A stretch of 24,951 nucleotides of DNA from AC-37 sp036382905 (GCA_036382905.1 DASVPL010000133.1:1-24951); one strand, 5' to 3'; positions 14,765 to 22,526 are shown, counted from the first letter of the stretch. A program made the numbers and translations. The notes: generated by a model not told the origin, from the sequence alone.

Positions 14765-15768
14765 GCGGCCCACCTCAGCCCGCGATCGGCCAGGAGCGCC
14801 ACGACCACCACGAGTAGCTCGGCGAGCAGGACGGCGCGAGCCGTCGCCTGGAGCATCCGGTTCGCCGAGCGTCCGTGCGGATCGCGCCGGAACCTCCACA
14901 GCGCGGCGACGGCCGGCACGAGCAGCGCGGTGAGGAAGATCACCGGGACGGCCGAGTGCTCCCCCGCGGCGCGCAGCATCGCCGCGGCCGCGGCGCCCCC
15001 ACCGATCAGGGTCCCGCCGAGCAGCGCGGCGGCCCGTCCCGCGCCGAGGCTGTCGGCGTACGACGTGGCGCCCGGTCCCTGGAGCTCGGAGGGTGCGATG
15101 CGCCGCGCGAGGTCCGCCCCCCAGGGCAGCAGGAACCCGAGCACGGCCGCCCACGCCGCGCTCGCCGGCAGCGAGCTCGGCCGGGCGCCCATCTGCACCA
15201 TCCAGGTGACCGCCAGGGACCAGAGCGGAAGGTGCGCCAGCACGTAGAGCAGCAGCCGCCCCTCCAGCCACTCGCCCACGAAGAACTCCCTCGCGGTGAG
15301 GGCCACGAAGCCGATCAGCGCCAGCCACCAGAGCGTGACCGCGCCGACGCCTCCGTCCGCCAGGAGCGACACGGCGAGCTGGACCGCGACGGCGGCGGCG
15401 CCGAGCACGCGCAGCTGGCCGAGCGTCACGAGCCCGCGCTGGAGCACGCGATCGGGGTGGGCCACGCGGTCCCGCTCGTAGTCCTTGTGCTCGTCGAGCA
15501 CCCTGATCATCAGGAAGAACCCCCACACGGCGAAGAACGCGCCGAGGTCGCCAGACGACACCTCGATCGCCCCCTCGTGCGCCAGCGCCCGTCCGTAGAC
15601 GAGCGCGGCGAAGTACAGGGAGAGCAGCATCGCGGCGGTGCCGGCCAGCGGGAAGCGCTCGTTGGCCCACGCCGCCATGCGCCGGCGCAGCGGAGCCGCC
15701 GGCGTCAGCTCCATGGCGGCGGATGCCGCCGCGGCGCCCGCGACCGTCGCGCGCGCGGCTCCGCTCAT
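14761..15768 (-). CDS. UbiA-like membrane prenyltransferase
   Basis: A 335-residue integral membrane protein with about eight to nine hydrophobic helices after an Ala-rich N-terminus. The first aspartate-rich motif is in MIRVLDEHKDYERD, with Asp92, Asp96 and Asp100 in the spacing used to bind Mg-prenyl diphosphate. The second motif is weaker: GADLARRIAPSE followed by ATSYADSLG, which resembles the ARKI...TYS version of a UbiA subgroup. It would attach a prenyl chain to an aromatic or other acceptor in the membrane. ATG 15768 overlaps the upstream stop (ATGA), and its own stop overlaps the next start (GTGA). No quinone pathway genes are nearby, so a role in the product of this locus is more likely than in respiration, but this is inference. 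Confidence 0.83.
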   Translation of the reverse strand: MSGAARATVAGAAAASAAMELTPAAPLRRRMAAWANERFPLAGTAAMLLSLYFAALVYGRALAHEGAIEVSSGDLGAFFAVWGFFLMIRVLDEHKDYERDRVAHPDRVLQRGLVTLGQLRVLGAAAVAVQLAVSLLADGGVGAVTLWWLALIGFVALTAREFFVGEWLEGRLLLYVLAHLPLWSLAVTWMVQMGARPSSLPASAAWAAVLGFLLPWGADLARRIAPSELQGPGATSYADSLGAGRAAALLGGTLIGGGAAAAAMLRAAGEHSAVPVIFLTALLVPAVAALWRFRRDPHGRSANRMLQATARAVLLAELLVVVVALLADRGLRWAA

Positions 15769-16781
15769 GCCGCCGCGCGCCATGGCTTCGCCGTGAGCGA
15801 CGCGATGCGCGAGTGCTCGTCGGCCCAGTAGCGGACCGACGCGGGGATGCACGCCGCCGCGTCGGGCACGATGGTCGTGGCCGCGAGCGGCTCGTCGAGC
15901 TGTAGGTACGGCTCGTAGTTGCTGAGCAGGTCCACGACCTTGAGCTGGCGGTCCGTCAGGTGCTTGCGCGCGAACGGCAGGAAGAAGCGGTTCCAGCTCG
16001 CCGGCGCGACGAGCCGCGGCTTCGCGACCGGGTCGAGCCCGCGCCCGGTCCGCCACTCGTTCAGCGTGTCGACGATCGACGTGACGGCCGTGTCGACGGT
16101 CGGCGCGCTCGCCCCGCCCGCCACGGTGACCACCCGCGGCTCGGCCGGCGGCGGCTCCTCGGCGAGCGCCGCGATCGCGTGGGCCAGGTCGTCGACCGGG
16201 ATGACGTCGAAGAGGGCGTCCGGGCGGCCGACGACGGCCGGGACCAGGCTCGAGCTGATCCCCCGGATCACCGTGTACATCCCCATGAAGCGCGCCGCCC
16301 GGCCGTCGCTCCGCCGCCCCATGATCAATGGGGGGCGCACGATGGTGAGCTGTGGGAACAGCTCGCGCGCGCGGCGCTCCGCGAGCGCCTTCGACCACTC
16401 GTACGTATTGCGATAGTCCTCCAGCTCCACTCCCGGCGAGCTGCCGTCGGGGCGCGCCGCGTACGCGGTCGACACGTGCACGACGTGCGCCGCGCGGACC
16501 CCGAGCGCGGCGAGCGCCTCCACCGTCGCCACGTTCGCCCGCAGCGCGTCGTCAGGCGCGAGCGTCCAGCGCGTGTCCGCCGCGGAGTTCACGACCACGT
16601 CCCACTCGCCCTGCAGCTCGCTGGGAGGCGGCTCGGCACCGATGTCCCATGCGAGACCGCCGTCGCCGCCGTGCCGGCTCACCCCGACGACGCGCGTGCA
16701 GCCGCGCCCCCGCAGGACGTCGAGCAACTCAGAGCCGACGAGGCCGGTCGAGCCCGTGACGAGGATCCGGGCGTCGGTCAT
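15765..16781 (-). CDS. SDR, fatty acyl-/thioester-reductase-like
   Basis: A 338-residue NAD(P)-binding protein of the extended SDR group. The cofactor motif TGSTGLVG is at residues 9-16, the VNSAADT and VHVSTAY strands follow, and the catalytic pair is Tyr127/Lys131 in NTYEWSKALAE. That Y-x3-K context, the FMGMYTVIRG stretch and the C-terminal region after VDDLAHA look like the reductases that release acyl chains from CoA or carrier protein as aldehydes or alcohols. An epimerase/dehydratase role cannot be ruled out. It lies directly after the fatty acyl-AMP ligase with an ATGA overlap, which supports action on the ligase/carrier-protein product. No signal peptide. Confidence 0.8.
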   Translation of the reverse strand: MTDARILVTGSTGLVGSELLDVLRGRGCTRVVGVSRHGGDGGLAWDIGAEPPPSELQGEWDVVVNSAADTRWTLAPDDALRANVATVEALAALGVRAAHVVHVSTAYAARPDGSSPGVELEDYRNTYEWSKALAERRARELFPQLTIVRPPLIMGRRSDGRAARFMGMYTVIRGISSSLVPAVVGRPDALFDVIPVDDLAHAIAALAEEPPPAEPRVVTVAGGASAPTVDTAVTSIVDTLNEWRTGRGLDPVAKPRLVAPASWNRFFLPFARKHLTDRQLKVVDLLSNYEPYLQLDEPLAATTIVPDAAACIPASVRYWADEHSRIASLTAKPWRAAA

Positions 16782-18550
16782 CGGTCCGTGGCGGCGCGTT
16801 CCGGCGCGGCGCCGAGGCCCGGCTCCGCGCCCTGCGAAGCGATGACGTTCAGCTCGCCCCGAAGGAGCAGGGAGCGGCACAGGCGGCGCTGGACCTTCCC
16901 GCTCGTCGTCTTCGGCACGCTCCCCCGCTGGCAGAGGACGACGAGCTCGAGGTCGAGCCCGAGCTGGGTCCCGACCTCGCGCCGCAGTGCGTCGATTGCC
17001 GCGCTCGCCGCGGAGGCGTCGGTCAGCTCGGCCACGAACGCCACCCGCTCGTCGCCGAGCGTGCCGTCGCCGAGCGCGAAGGCCGCGCTCGAATGCGGGC
17101 GCAGGCGCTCGTCGGCCGCCTCGGCCACGACCTCGACGTCGTGCGGATGCAGGTTGCGGCCGTTGACCACGAGCAGGTCCTTGATGCGACCGACGACGAA
17201 CAGCTCGCCGTCGCTCGTGAACCCGAGGTCGCCGGTGCGCAGGAAGCGCTCTCCGTTCGCCTCGCCCGCGACCTGCGCACCGAACGCCCGGGCGTTCTCG
17301 TCGCCGTGACCCAGGTACCCGCGTGCGACGCTCGCCCCGGCGACCCAGATCTCGCCGATCCGGCCCGGCTCGCAGCGCATCAGCGTCTCGGGATCGACGA
17401 TCGCGAGCTCGTGGTCCGGGTCCGGCCCGCCGCACCCGACGAGCTCCAATCCGGCGCCCGCCACCGGCTCGGCTCGGCCGCGTTCGAGGGCGCGCGCGTC
17501 GAAGCGCCGCAGCGCCGGGGGCTCGTCGCGCTCGCCGGCGGTGACCATCAGGGTCGCCTCGGCGAGCCCGTAGCACGGAAGGAACGCCTCGCGGTGGAAC
17601 CCGCACGGCGCGAAGGCGGTCGCGAATGCCTCGAGCGTGCCGGCGCGGATCGGCTCGGCGCCGTTGAACGCGACCTCCCACGAGCTGAGGTCGAGCCGCT
17701 CGCGCACCTCCGGGCCGATGCGCCGGACACACAGATCGAAGGCGAAGTTCGGCCCGCCGCTGATCGTGGCCCTGCGGGTGGAGATTCCCTCGAGCCAGCG
17801 CTCCGGGCGCTTGACCACCGTCAGCGGCGACGTGAGGACGCACTCGAAGCCGCGGTAGACCGGCTGGAGGATGCCGCCGATCAGCCCCATGTCGTGGTAC
17901 GGCGGGAGCCAGATGAACCCGCGGTCCGCGCCCGAGCTCCCGAGCCTCTGCGCGATGAGCTCCGAGTTGACGAGCAGGTTGGCGTGCGTGAGCATCACGC
18001 CGCGCGGGTCCGCCGTCGAGCCCGAGGTGTACTGGAGGATGGCCAGGTCCGCGGGCTCGCGCGCGCGGGCGGACGCGGTGGCATCGCCGTCGCTCGTGCA
18101 GGCGTCCACCGCGAGCCACGGCGCCCGTGCGAGCGCGTGACCCTCCGGGACGAGTCCCGGCGGCGGGGCGGTCAGCTCGCCCGTCGTGAGGACCGCCCCC
18201 ACCGCGGCATCCGCTCCGATCGCCAGCAGGCGCGGCAGGGTGCGTTCGAGCTGCCGCGGGTGGGGGGGTGGGGCTGACACCGCGACGACGCCGGCCTGGA
18301 AGCACGCGAACAGCGCCGCGACGTAGTCGAGTCCGGGCGGGAGCAGGAGGAGAGCCCGCTCGTCCACCGCCAGTCGCTCCTCGAGCATGCCCGCGATCGC
18401 CGCGGAGCGCGCTCGGAGCGCGCCGTACGTCATGGCCTCGCGCTCGACGCCGTCCTCGTCGAGGAACGTGAACGCAAGCGCGTCGGGGGCATCCTCGGCG
18501 CGGGCGGCGAGCGCCTCGGCGAACGTCCTGAAGTCGGTGGCCCGGCTCAC
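16778..18550 (-). CDS. Fatty acyl-AMP ligase (FAAL)
   Basis: A 590-residue adenylating enzyme. It activates a fatty acid as acyl-AMP and, in this family, loads it on a carrier protein rather than CoA. P-loop-like A3 motif YTSGST at 174-179 followed by RGVMLTH; the FAAL-typical WLPPYHDMGLIG at 214-225; NGAEPI at 296-301; YGLAEATL at 327-334; LVGCGGP, a FAAL hallmark, near 370; RTGDLG at 438-443; KDLLVVNGRN after it; and the adenylation lysine Lys552 in KTTSGKVQRR. GTG 18550 overlaps the stop of the upstream acyl carrier protein gene (GTGA), so ligase and carrier are translationally coupled. The chain length used cannot be read from the sequence. Confidence 0.92.
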   Translation of the reverse strand: MSRATDFRTFAEALAARAEDAPDALAFTFLDEDGVEREAMTYGALRARSAAIAGMLEERLAVDERALLLLPPGLDYVAALFACFQAGVVAVSAPPPHPRQLERTLPRLLAIGADAAVGAVLTTGELTAPPPGLVPEGHALARAPWLAVDACTSDGDATASARAREPADLAILQYTSGSTADPRGVMLTHANLLVNSELIAQRLGSSGADRGFIWLPPYHDMGLIGGILQPVYRGFECVLTSPLTVVKRPERWLEGISTRRATISGGPNFAFDLCVRRIGPEVRERLDLSSWEVAFNGAEPIRAGTLEAFATAFAPCGFHREAFLPCYGLAEATLMVTAGERDEPPALRRFDARALERGRAEPVAGAGLELVGCGGPDPDHELAIVDPETLMRCEPGRIGEIWVAGASVARGYLGHGDENARAFGAQVAGEANGERFLRTGDLGFTSDGELFVVGRIKDLLVVNGRNLHPHDVEVVAEAADERLRPHSSAAFALGDGTLGDERVAFVAELTDASAASAAIDALRREVGTQLGLDLELVVLCQRGSVPKTTSGKVQRRLCRSLLLRGELNVIASQGAEPGLGAAPERAATDR

Positions 18551-18822
18551 GAGCCGCCGCCCTCGAAGAAGCCCGCGACGAGCCGGGTCACGTCCGCGAT
18601 CGTCTCGACCGCGAGCGCGTCGTCGGCCGCGACCGGACCGATCCGGAACTCGTCCTCGAGGGCCGCCGCCAGCTCGATCAGGGCGAGCGACTCGTAGCCG
18701 AGGTCCGTGACCAGGAGCGCGTCCTCCGGCGCAGCCGTCGCCCTGCGCGGCGACAGCTCGAGCACCAGCGCCGCGACGCGGGCGGCCAGGGTCGCGTCGG
18801 CCGCGGCCGGCGAGCCGCTCAC
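18547..18822 (-). CDS. Acyl carrier protein
   Basis: A 91-residue four-helix carrier domain. The phosphopantetheine attachment serine is Ser45 in DLGYESLALIELAAALED, which matches the D-x-x-x-x-S-L pattern and the acidic helix II. The GTG start at 18822 overlaps the permease stop (GTGA), and the stop overlaps the ligase start. It is not the housekeeping AcpP, which sits with fatty-acid synthesis genes. Here it lies between an exporter and a fatty acyl-AMP ligase, so it most likely carries the activated acyl chain of this locus. No ketosynthase gene is in the window. Confidence 0.9.
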   Translation of the reverse strand: MSGSPAAADATLAARVAALVLELSPRRATAAPEDALLVTDLGYESLALIELAAALEDEFRIGPVAADDALAVETIADVTRLVAGFFEGGGS

Positions 18823-19583
18823 AGCGTCCCCACCCGCGCCTCGTCGAAGCGGAAGCGCCGCGCGGCGAGCAGCAGGAGCACCATCGCGCTGCCGGTCAGG
18901 ATGGCGACGGGGACGATCGCGTCCGCGAGCCCGTCGCCGTCGAGGAGGATGCCCTCGAAGCCCTTCATCGCCCAGTGGCTCGGCGTCGCCGGGGCGATCG
19001 CCTCCGCCCACTCGGGCAGCGCGGCGCTCGGGGTCAGCGCTCCGCCGAGTGCGGCGAACAGGATCGCGCTGAGGTTGGCGACCGCGAGCACCTGTTGGAG
19101 CGTGGAGGCGTACGCGATCGTGAGGAGGATCAACGCCTCCACCCACAGCACGAAGCTGAGCGCGACGGCCACCAGCGCGACGACGGAGCCGCGAACGTCG
19201 ACGCCCAGCAGCAGCACGCCGACCAGGAAGAGGACCAGCTGCTGCGCGCACAGGAGCAGGAACCACAGCGCCGTCTTGCCGAGGACCACGTCGCGCGGCC
19301 TGACGGGCAGCGCGCGGATGCGGTCCCAGGTGCCCCAGACGTGCTCGCGGAAGAACGCGATGCCCGCGTAGCTCGTGACGAAGAACGCGAACAGGACGCC
19401 CATGCCGGGCACCGCGTGCTCCGCGCCGTTGGCGTTCGCGTAGCCGTGCTGCTCGAGGACCGCGGCCTGGTTCGGCTCGATGAACAGCACGAGCACGAGC
19501 GGCATCGCGAAGAGGATGATCGGCGCGGTGGGGTCCGCCCGCATGAGGCTGAGGTCGTTGCGGATCATCGTCAGGGCTGCCAT
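18819..19583 (-). CDS. ABC-2 type transporter permease
   Basis: A 254-residue integral membrane subunit with six hydrophobic segments: one near residues 22-37 after a short N-terminus, then helices around 62-80, 105-125, 133-155, 165-190 and a last one near 225-240. The typical ABC-2 segment FFREHVWGTWDRIRALPVRPRDVVLGK lies between the second and third. It would form an exporter with the ATPase just upstream. ATG 19583 lies inside the ATPase gene (13-bp overlap); ATG 19568 is a less likely alternative. The substrate is unknown; the operon suggests a lipid-like or acylated product. Confidence 0.88.
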   Translation of the reverse strand: MAALTMIRNDLSLMRADPTAPIILFAMPLVLVLFIEPNQAAVLEQHGYANANGAEHAVPGMGVLFAFFVTSYAGIAFFREHVWGTWDRIRALPVRPRDVVLGKTALWFLLLCAQQLVLFLVGVLLLGVDVRGSVVALVAVALSFVLWVEALILLTIAYASTLQQVLAVANLSAILFAALGGALTPSAALPEWAEAIAPATPSHWAMKGFEGILLDGDGLADAIVPVAILTGSAMVLLLLAARRFRFDEARVGTL

Positions 19584-20554
19584 GCGTCCGTCCCGTCCGG
19601 AGCGATCTCGAAGCGCCGCCCGGTGATCGACAGGTATGCGGTCTCGAGGCTCGGCCGCACGATCTCGACGCCCCTGACGGAGGCGGCCGCGGGCCCCATC
19701 GACGCGAAGGCCCGGGCGACGGCCGCTGTCGGCTCGGGCGTGTCGATCCGCACCACCGACCCGCCGTCGTTCAGCGGGCCCAGCACGGCGGCCTCGCGCG
19801 GCGCCGGGCCGTCGAAGCGGATCTCGACGACCGACTTGCCGTGGGCCTCGATCAGCTCTGGCACCCGGCCGGCCGCGACGATTCGCCCGTACTCGAGGAT
19901 CGCCGCCGACGCCGACAGCAGCTCGACCTCGTGCAGGTAGTGCGTCGTGTAGCAGACCGCCGCCCCCTCGCTCGCCATCCGCTTGACCACGTCCAGGAGC
20001 TCCACCCGCATGTGCACGTCGACGCCCGCGGTCGGCTCGTCCAGGAGGAGGAGGGGCGGGCGGTGCAGGAGAGCGAGCGCCGTGTGGAGGCGACGCTTCT
20101 CGCCGCCCGACAGGTCGGTGGCGGTTCGGCCGAGCAGGTCGGCGAGCCCGAAGAGGCCGGCGACCTGCTCGATGCGGTCCTCGAGCTCGCGCCGGCCGAG
20201 CCCCGCCATCCGGCCGAAGAAGCGCATGTTCGCGAGCACCGTGAGCTGGAGGTAGAAGCCGAGCGCCTGCGGTGCCACGCCGATCAGGCGCCGCGCCTCG
20301 AGCGGCCGGCGCTGCACGTCGATGCCGCCCACGAGCACGCGGCCGGCGTCGGGCTCGAGCAGGCCGGCCACGATCGAGACGAGCGTGGTCTTGCCGGCGC
20401 CGTTGGGGCCCAGCAGCGCGAGGATCTCTCCCCGCGCGATCTCGAGGTCGACTCCGTCGAGGGCCCTGACCTCCCCGTAGGACCTCGCCACGCCGGACAG
20501 CGACAGCATCGGCCCGCCGCCGTTCGACGCGGAGCTTCCCAAGTGCGCGCTCAT
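19571..20554 (-). CDS. ABC transporter ATPase, DrrA/ABC-2 export type
   Basis: A 327-residue nucleotide-binding subunit. Walker A GPNGAGKT at 49-56, Q-loop Gln96, signature LSGGE at 148-152, Walker B LLLLDEP at 168-174, H-loop His205. The C-terminal 90 residues after the ATPase core are the extra domain found in DrrA-type drug and polysaccharide exporters. It is the first gene of the leftward operon. ATG 20554 has no Shine-Dalgarno and an A/T-rich TATTTAA directly before it. ATG 20509 is an alternative start, as family members often begin there, just before LSLSGVARSYG. It pairs with the permease that overlaps its 3' end. Confidence 0.92.
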   Translation of the reverse strand: MSAHLGSSASNGGGPMLSLSGVARSYGEVRALDGVDLEIARGEILALLGPNGAGKTTLVSIVAGLLEPDAGRVLVGGIDVQRRPLEARRLIGVAPQALGFYLQLTVLANMRFFGRMAGLGRRELEDRIEQVAGLFGLADLLGRTATDLSGGEKRRLHTALALLHRPPLLLLDEPTAGVDVHMRVELLDVVKRMASEGAAVCYTTHYLHEVELLSASAAILEYGRIVAAGRVPELIEAHGKSVVEIRFDGPAPREAAVLGPLNDGGSVVRIDTPEPTAAVARAFASMGPAAASVRGVEIVRPSLETAYLSITGRRFEIAPDGTDAWQP

Positions 20555-20608
20555 TTAAATAGGTTGACATACTGATCGTCTGATACGCAACCTGGGAGGC
20601 ACGTCCAA
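20555..20608. promoter_or_regulatory. 54-bp divergent promoter region between the two biosynthetic operons
   Basis: The two divergent operons are separated only by this stretch, so their promoters must overlap or lie back to back. A perfect -35 hexamer TTGACA is at 20564-20569 on the plus strand, without a good -10 at 16-18 bp. TATTTAAAT lies next to the ATPase start on the minus strand. The GGGAGG at 20594-20599 is the ribosome site of the nitroreductase gene. Confidence 0.5.
20594..20599 (+). promoter_or_regulatory. Ribosome binding site GGGAGG that decides the nitroreductase start
   Basis: GGGAGG lies nine bases before an ATC at 20609 in the nitroreductase frame. There is no ATG, GTG or TTG in that frame from the upstream stop (20573) to 20711, and 20711 lies past conserved FMN-binding residues. 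The site is thus the best marker of where translation begins. Confidence 0.5.
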
Positions 20609-21310
20609 ATCGATTCGAGCCGGCCGATCGACATATCGGCGCTGGAGCTGCTGACGACGACGCGGTCGGTCAGGCGCCGCCTCGACCTCACGCGTCCCGT
20701 TCCGCGGTCGGTGGTGCTCGAGTGCATCAGCGTCGCGACCCAGGCGCCCAGCGGCGGCGATCGCCAGCACTGGCGCTTCGTCGTCGTCGACGAGCCCGAC
20801 CTCCGCGCCGAGATAGCCGCTCACTACCGCCGCGCCCACCGGGAGCGGAGGGAGGAGGCCGCGGCTGGATCGACGCCGGGGGGTGGCGGCAACCCGCGGC
20901 TCGAGCGCTCCGTCGACGACCTGGCCGAGCGCCTCGCGTCCGTTCCGGTGCTGGTGATCCCGTGCGTGCTGGCGCCGCCCTCGCCCACGACCCTGGCGGC
21001 GCAGGCGTCGCTGTGGGGCTCGATCCTCCCGGCCACGTGGAGCTTCATGCTCGCCGCTCGTCTCCATGGCCTGGGCACGACGTTCACCACGCTGCACCTC
21101 AGGTACGCGGACGAGGTCGCCGCGCTCCTCGGCATCCCCGCCGGCGCGACGCAGGCCGGCCTCGTGCCGGTCGCGTACGCGCGCGGCACGCGGTTCCGGC
21201 CGGCCCGGCGCAGGCCCGTGGAGCAGGTCGTGCACTGGAACGGGTGGGCGGGAGCCGCAGCCTCGCCGCACCCGTCGCCGCGCAGGCGGTCAAGCGACAC
21301 AATTTGCTGA
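20609..21310 (+). CDS. Nitroreductase-family FMN oxidoreductase, non-standard start
   Basis: A flavoprotein of the nitroreductase fold, about 233 residues, using FMN and NAD(P)H; substrate unknown. FMN contacts are in TTTRSVRRRLD (Arg19, Ser20, Arg22 counted from 20609) and APSGGDRQHWRF (46-57; many relatives have Asn in place of Asp51). The C-terminal ARGTRFRPARRRPVEQVVHW is typical. The conserved N-terminal helix is in frame only if translation begins before 20711, where the first GTG lies. The best-placed codon after the ribosome site is ATC at 20609; CTG 20642 is another possibility. First gene of the rightward operon, divergent from the ABC ATPase, so probably part of the same pathway. 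Confidence 0.8.
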   Translation: MDSSRPIDISALELLTTTRSVRRRLDLTRPVPRSVVLECISVATQAPSGGDRQHWRFVVVDEPDLRAEIAAHYRRAHRERREEAAAGSTPGGGGNPRLERSVDDLAERLASVPVLVIPCVLAPPSPTTLAAQASLWGSILPATWSFMLAARLHGLGTTFTTLHLRYADEVAALLGIPAGATQAGLVPVAYARGTRFRPARRRPVEQVVHWNGWAGAAASPHPSPRRRSSDTIC

Positions 21311-21476
21311 GTCGTTCCTTCCCGGGTGGATCTCGACGAAGTGTGCTAAAAATGCGCAGGGACCAAATCGATCAGTAAAACTGACAGAACTAAGTACAAA
21401 TCGTTTGGAGCTGTCGGCAGCGCCGGCAGTCGCCGTCCGACGGGATGCTCCCTGAGGCGGCCGGCGAGGGGGCCAG
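21311..21476. promoter_or_regulatory. 166-bp gap with an A/T-rich core and dyad, possible internal promoter
   Basis: Positions 21345-21410 are much richer in A/T than the rest of the window. They hold the dyad TCAGT-AAA-ACTGA (21372-21384) and CCAAATCGAT (21363-21372), also present at 20605-20614 over the nitroreductase start. A second promoter for the NDP-kinase-like to nucleotidyltransferase genes is plausible. I see no clear -35/-10 pair. Confidence 0.4.
21466..21472 (+). promoter_or_regulatory. Ribosome binding site GAGGGGG that decides the NDPK-like start
   Basis: GAGGGGG ends four bases before ATC 21477 in the NDP-kinase-like frame. That frame is open from a stop at 21453 and has no ATG, GTG or TTG before 21906, deep inside the kinase-like domain. 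So this site marks the likely start. Confidence 0.45.
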
Positions 21477-22526
21477 ATCAGCACGGCGCGAATCATCCGA
21501 GAGGGAACGGACCTTCGGTCGCATGACGAGGACGAGGTCGACCCCTCCCCGCGGGCGTCGATCGGGGCCGTCCATGCCGCGGCCGTCCCCACCGCGCTCT
21601 CCTGCATCCCGGCGAAGCGCGCGCTGTTCGCGGTCGACACCTACTTCCGTGACGCCTGGGAGGACGCCTGCGACTGCGTCGGGCCCGACCTCGACGACTT
21701 CCTCTGGACGCACGGGCTCCTGCTCGTCAAGCCGGATGCGGTCGCGGGGCGCCGCCTCGACGCCACGCTCCGCTGGCTCGCCGAACACGAGGTCGCGATC
21801 GTCGCCGCCGAGCGATGCCGCCTCACCCGGCGGACGATCCGAGCGCTGTGGCAGTACCAGTGGAATCTCGCGACGAGGGACAGGCGCGACCTGGCGGACC
21901 TGCTCATGCCCTCGGTCGAGTCGCTCCTGCTCGTGCTGCGTCCCCGCGCGGGTCAGGGCCGCGACGACGTGCCGTTCACGCTGACCCTGAATCGGATGAA
22001 GGGCCCGGCCGATCCCGAGGCGCGCGCCCCCGGGCAGCTGCGCCACTCGCTCGGCAACGAGAACTACCTCCTCAACTTCGTGCACACGACCGACGAGCCG
22101 GCGGACATGGTCCGCGAGATCGGCGTGCTGTTCGAGCCGGCCGTGCGGCGCCGCGTCTACGAGGCGGCTCGGGACGGGCGCGACGCGGCGCAGGACGCGC
22201 GCCGCGAGGTGGACGAGCTCCACCGCCAAGTCGCGCCCCAGGACCTGAGCCTCGCCGGCGCGCTCGAGCGCGTGGCCGGCCGCGCGCGAGCGCTGCAGCC
22301 GTCGCGTGAGCGCGACGAGCTCCTCGCCGCCGTCGAGCGCGTGCGGAGTGGCGACGAACGCGACTGGCGCGGCCTGCGAGCGCTCGCGGACCGCGCGGAC
22401 GTGCCCCTGGAGCGCTGGGACCAGATCGCGCTCGGCACCCACCTGATGAACGCAAAGGAGGAGGGGCGGGAGCCGGTCCTCGCGGGAGTCACGGCGGCCG
22501 ACTGGCTGGCGGCCCACCGGGAGTAG
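21477..22526 (+). CDS. NDP-kinase-like protein with long extensions, non-standard start
   Basis: About 349 residues. The centre (about 80-220) follows the nucleoside diphosphate kinase pattern: GLLLVKPDAV (Lys85), a KGPADP...PGQLRHSLG stretch with Arg189, and NFVHTTDE with Asn200 and the phospho-acceptor His203 in N-x-x-H order, then VREIGVLF. The usual HGSD is HTTD here. An 80-residue N-terminal extension and a 130-residue Arg/Glu-rich C-terminal part flank it, against about 140-150 residues for a normal NDP kinase, so a housekeeping role is unlikely. The frame lacks a standard start; ATC 21477 follows a good ribosome site, CTG 21624 is a weaker choice. The stop TAG shares one base with the GTG of the AfsA-like gene. 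Confidence 0.7.
   Translation: MSTARIIREGTDLRSHDEDEVDPSPRASIGAVHAAAVPTALSCIPAKRALFAVDTYFRDAWEDACDCVGPDLDDFLWTHGLLLVKPDAVAGRRLDATLRWLAEHEVAIVAAERCRLTRRTIRALWQYQWNLATRDRRDLADLLMPSVESLLLVLRPRAGQGRDDVPFTLTLNRMKGPADPEARAPGQLRHSLGNENYLLNFVHTTDEPADMVREIGVLFEPAVRRRVYEAARDGRDAAQDARREVDELHRQVAPQDLSLAGALERVAGRARALQPSRERDELLAAVERVRSGDERDWRGLRALADRADVPLERWDQIALGTHLMNAKEEGREPVLAGVTAADWLAAHRE

Noticed and set aside
12794..15247. 817-residue plus-strand open frame opposite the phosphotransferase and UbiA-like genes
   Set aside because: It is low-complexity, crosses several coupled genes on the other strand and has no recognisable domain.
20711..21310. Nitroreductase beginning at GTG 20711
   Set aside because: It would remove the Arg-Ser-x-Arg FMN-binding segment, while family-like coding clearly extends upstream.
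21413..21476. Possible TPP riboswitch before the NDPK/AfsA/ThiG-like genes
   Set aside because: CTGAGG and CCGGCGAGGG recall parts of the motif, but the CTGAGA and ACC...GAACCTGA elements are not present in order.
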